From NCBI GenBank assembly GCA_930367215.1, contig OV884059.1, positions 24,204,945 to 24,268,944 of the forward strand: a stretch of 64,000 bases of DNA. Reading direction: 5' to 3'. Source of the stretch: Pollenia angustigena (lineage: Eukaryota; Arthropoda; Insecta; Diptera; Polleniidae). The notes beneath the pieces are model-generated. The model did no database searches, was not told where the DNA came from, and saw nothing but the letters and a program-made list of their open reading frames with translations. The position numbers and the translations under genes were made by a program. Positions 61,101 to 64,000 of this stretch are shown piece by piece. The first letter of the stretch is position 1. The number at the start of each line of letters is the position of its first letter.

Positions 61101-64000
61101 TCGTCTGACCGTTGAAATGGATTTTCCGAAGACCCCATATATGATGGGGGCCAGGTTATTATACATTTATGTCACATATGGTCCGGAATAGTTCGCTATT
61201 GAAATTCAGCAAGATCGGTCCACAAATGGCTGACATATGAGCAAAAAACCACGACTACCTCTAATTTTTTCCAAAAATCCCTTGTGGTTGTTGTATTTTT
61301 ATTACTTTTTGCTGTATATCTGGGGAACGGCACAAGCCAAAGTTTACAAATTAGGTACACACATTAAGGTTGCCAATACACACCATCCTACAAAATATGG
61401 GCGGGATTGGAGAAGTAGGCGTGGTACCTCCCGTACAAAAAAAATTAAAAATTGTATAAAAACCTAAATTTAAGGGCTGTCATACGTCCTATGGATATGA
61501 CTTAGATACCAAAATATCGGAAATATATTAATAAAATATATTATAAAAAACTCGGAAAAATCGGTTCAGATACAAAAAAGTTATGACCAAAATTAATTTT
61601 TTTTTTTAAATACCTACTTTCGGGAACCATAGATCTCCCGGAGTCCAAGCTTTATAACTCAAGTAAATGGCAAATTTCTTCTTAAACACGTCGGTATATA
61701 AATCTGTCAAATCGGTTAAAAAATGCCTGAGTTATAACCGAAATACTGAATTCCCAAAAATTACTCTTCTTATACCCTTCACCGAAGGTAAAAAGGGTAT
61801 ATATAACTTTGTCATTCCGTTTGTAATTTCTACGATATTGATCCTACACCCTATAAAGTATATATATTCTGGGTCCTTATGAAAAGCGAAGCTCAAAACC
61901 GGTTGTCTCTTATTCGGGCCATATTTCATTTTAATGATATTCAAACAACGTTCATTTATGGTGCAGTCGTCTAGGGGGCTGAGTTTAGAAATTGTTAGTC
62001 CTCTGGTTCAAATCTTGGTTTTTCAAAGAGAATTTTTTTTAAATTTGTATGTTCTAAAAACGATTTAAAAAATATATTTACCAATTTTATTTAGTTTTTG
62101 TGTAGTTGCTCTGTATTCTGCTCGCACAATAGTGAAGGGTATATAAGATTCGGCACAGCCGAATATAGCACTCTTACTTGTTTTGCATCGTTTGTTACCA
62201 TTTTGCAGGCAGTTGTCTGTTCACTTTCTCTTAAATTCTTTTTCATTTTTAACTAGGCCTTTTGTGCCCTTCAAATGTATTTTTTACTAATGAATGGAGT
62301 TCTGGGAAATTTGGTGGATTAGCATCTTTGCCTGCAGCGCGGTTTTTTATTTAAAATTGCAATTATTTTCTTACGATATTCTTGTTTGGCGTCCATTAAA
62401 AAAAAAAACTAATTTCGTTATAGTTATCACGGGGCTAATGACATAAATGAGCAACAAAAGTAATGTAACGTTATTAATTTTTTTCAATTATTGTAAAAGT
62501 TATAAGACTTAAAGTATGCCTAGTTTTTTTCGTGCGCACTCCTTAACTAATAAATTAAGCTAATGGTGTTTTCTTTTCTGAAAAAACTGTGACATTTTAT
62601 TTAAAAAAAATGCAATTTGGTGTCTGTACCTTAAAAATTTCGCTCCCGAAAAGGGTGAGTTTTTTAGAATAAAACAAGTTACTTTCGTTACAATATAATA
62701 GTACATGATTCGGAGGCCAGTAAACTATTTGGGAATACAAAAATTTAAATAAAACTTGAAATGAAAAACAATTTTTATGTTTTAGAAAATCAAAAATATT
62801 TCATTAGGTGATACGTTTGAGATGCTGCGCAGTTTTTGCAACACCGAAAAATTGAATAATTGCTATTGGGAGCATCAAAATGTTTTTGAAATTAACAATA
62901 TTAAAATTACAGAAGAGAGTGGTAAAATGAAAGAATATTCAATTATAAGACACAAAATAGATGTGCCGAAAATTACCAATAAAAAGAACCAAGACCACCC
63001 ACGTTATTTACGTAAGTCCGTGCAATAAAAAGAAAAATTGCAAAACAGCGCGACAGATATAATTATACCTTTATTGATGTATATCGTATGCAGAAACACA
63101 ACCCAGAAAAATAGGAAAAAATTATTAAAAATGAGTAGAAATTCTTTATTTATTAAGGCTACAACTAGTGTAGTGTCGAAAATAGACAAAAATTCAAAAC
63201 GTGTATTTCTTTATAGTATTTTAATGCACATAAAAAAAACTAATCAAAAATATATTTTGATTCCAATTGCCGGATCAATATCTTGTCGTCATTACGAGGA
63301 TGATATAAAACGGTTTTTTTTAGAGTTCAAAACATTCTGCCTTACAAATAGCATTTCATGGCTACCATGCAAACGAGTTGTTACAGATTGGAGTTGGGCA
63401 ATAATCAATGCAGTTTTAAAAACTTTTAATAAGGATGTCGCAACCATTAATGGATACCTTGCAAAATGCTATTTATTTTTAAATAAAAAGGCGGTTCCAC
63501 TTAATTTCGTAATGGTTCAAATATGTTGCTGCCATTTCATTAAAATTGTTGACAAATACATTGATAAAGCTTCTGAAAATGAAGAATAGGTTAATTTTTT
63601 CAAATATTTAATGCTAAATGCGAAAACTTTTAAAATTTAATATGGATGTCACTCTACAGTGGCTAACCAAAACATTTAAAAACACAAAGTTTGTTATTGG
63701 AGTTTACACAGATTTAATAAATTACTTTCACGAGCGGAAACCCTTCACAGAAAAAATTAAAAATTTTCTCTAATCACCAATTTTATACTAAATTTATAGA
63801 ATCAAGCAACCCATTTGTTGATTTTGCACCTATTACCAAAATGATTATATTGATTACTTAAAGTTGTAAAAATTTTATATTTTGAAGAGTTTTTTTTCAA
63901 TAAATTATATTTTTAATTTTAATTAAAAAAATGATCAAAAAACTTTGCCGTTTCAAACAATGTGTTGATTGATTTTGACAATTTCCAACAACAATTACAC

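Overview
The window reads as intergenic and intronic DNA of a higher fly (Diptera, probably a calyptrate). It is very AT-rich, has almost no long open frames, and carries families typical of fly genomes: mini-me/DINE-1-like Helentron relatives with their (TA)n and GTCY cores, mariner, pogo/Tigger, hAT and Transib elements, and MITEs with 3-bp TWA target duplications. No organism name can be proved from the sequence alone.

Host genes are few. (1) At 29303-29574 (+) a two-exon gene encodes a 54-aa protein starting MGCCCS, a textbook N-myristoylation plus palmitoylation signal, with a TATA box upstream and an AATAAA downstream. (2) At 43056-43262 (-) a 69-codon first exon ends at a consensus splice donor and resembles the N-terminus of nucleoporin Nup88 (fly mbo); no later exon was found between it and the left edge. 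(3) At 58488-59934 (+) a possible spliced gene joins a lone ATG exon to a low-complexity exon. A possible 5' exon near 48.7 kb, head to head with the Nup88 exon, is weaker.

The rest is mobile DNA, much of it nested and datable by target-site duplications (TSDs). 0-9 kb: MITEs, a long-terminal-inverted-repeat (TIR) element (2661-5041), and a DINE-like element. 9.8-13.1 kb: minisatellite, a 468-bp-period duplication, and a mariner holding two other elements. 15.4-17.7 kb: hAT-like element holding a pogo-like element. 19.3-21.2 kb: a small MITE split by a larger repeat that itself holds a TA-flanked MITE. 21.8-27.2 kb: a mariner split by a 4.5-kb Transib whose ends begin CACAGTG (the RAG recombination heptamer) with a perfect CGTCG TSD. 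27.6-28.5 kb: non-LTR tail split by a Tigger-like MITE. 31.6-33.4 kb: a second Transib, TSD GGATG. 36-37.7 kb: DINE-like element with a 153-bp array. 41.9-43 kb: long-TIR element with a GC-rich 82-bp array. 43.7-48.5 kb: hAT (8-bp TSD CCAGTGAG) holding a MULE-like element with a FLYWCH exon, a DINE-like copy and a second hAT MITE. 49.1-53.2 kb: a TIR element holding a stack of MITEs. 53.7-55.1 and 62.8-63.6 kb: decayed transposon genes with a Ulp1-type protease and a DDE-type domain. 56.6-58.1 kb: TIR element with a tandemly duplicated exon.

The coordinates of element ends come from reading TIRs and TSDs by eye; superfamily names follow TSD length and terminal motifs unless a protein fragment is cited.
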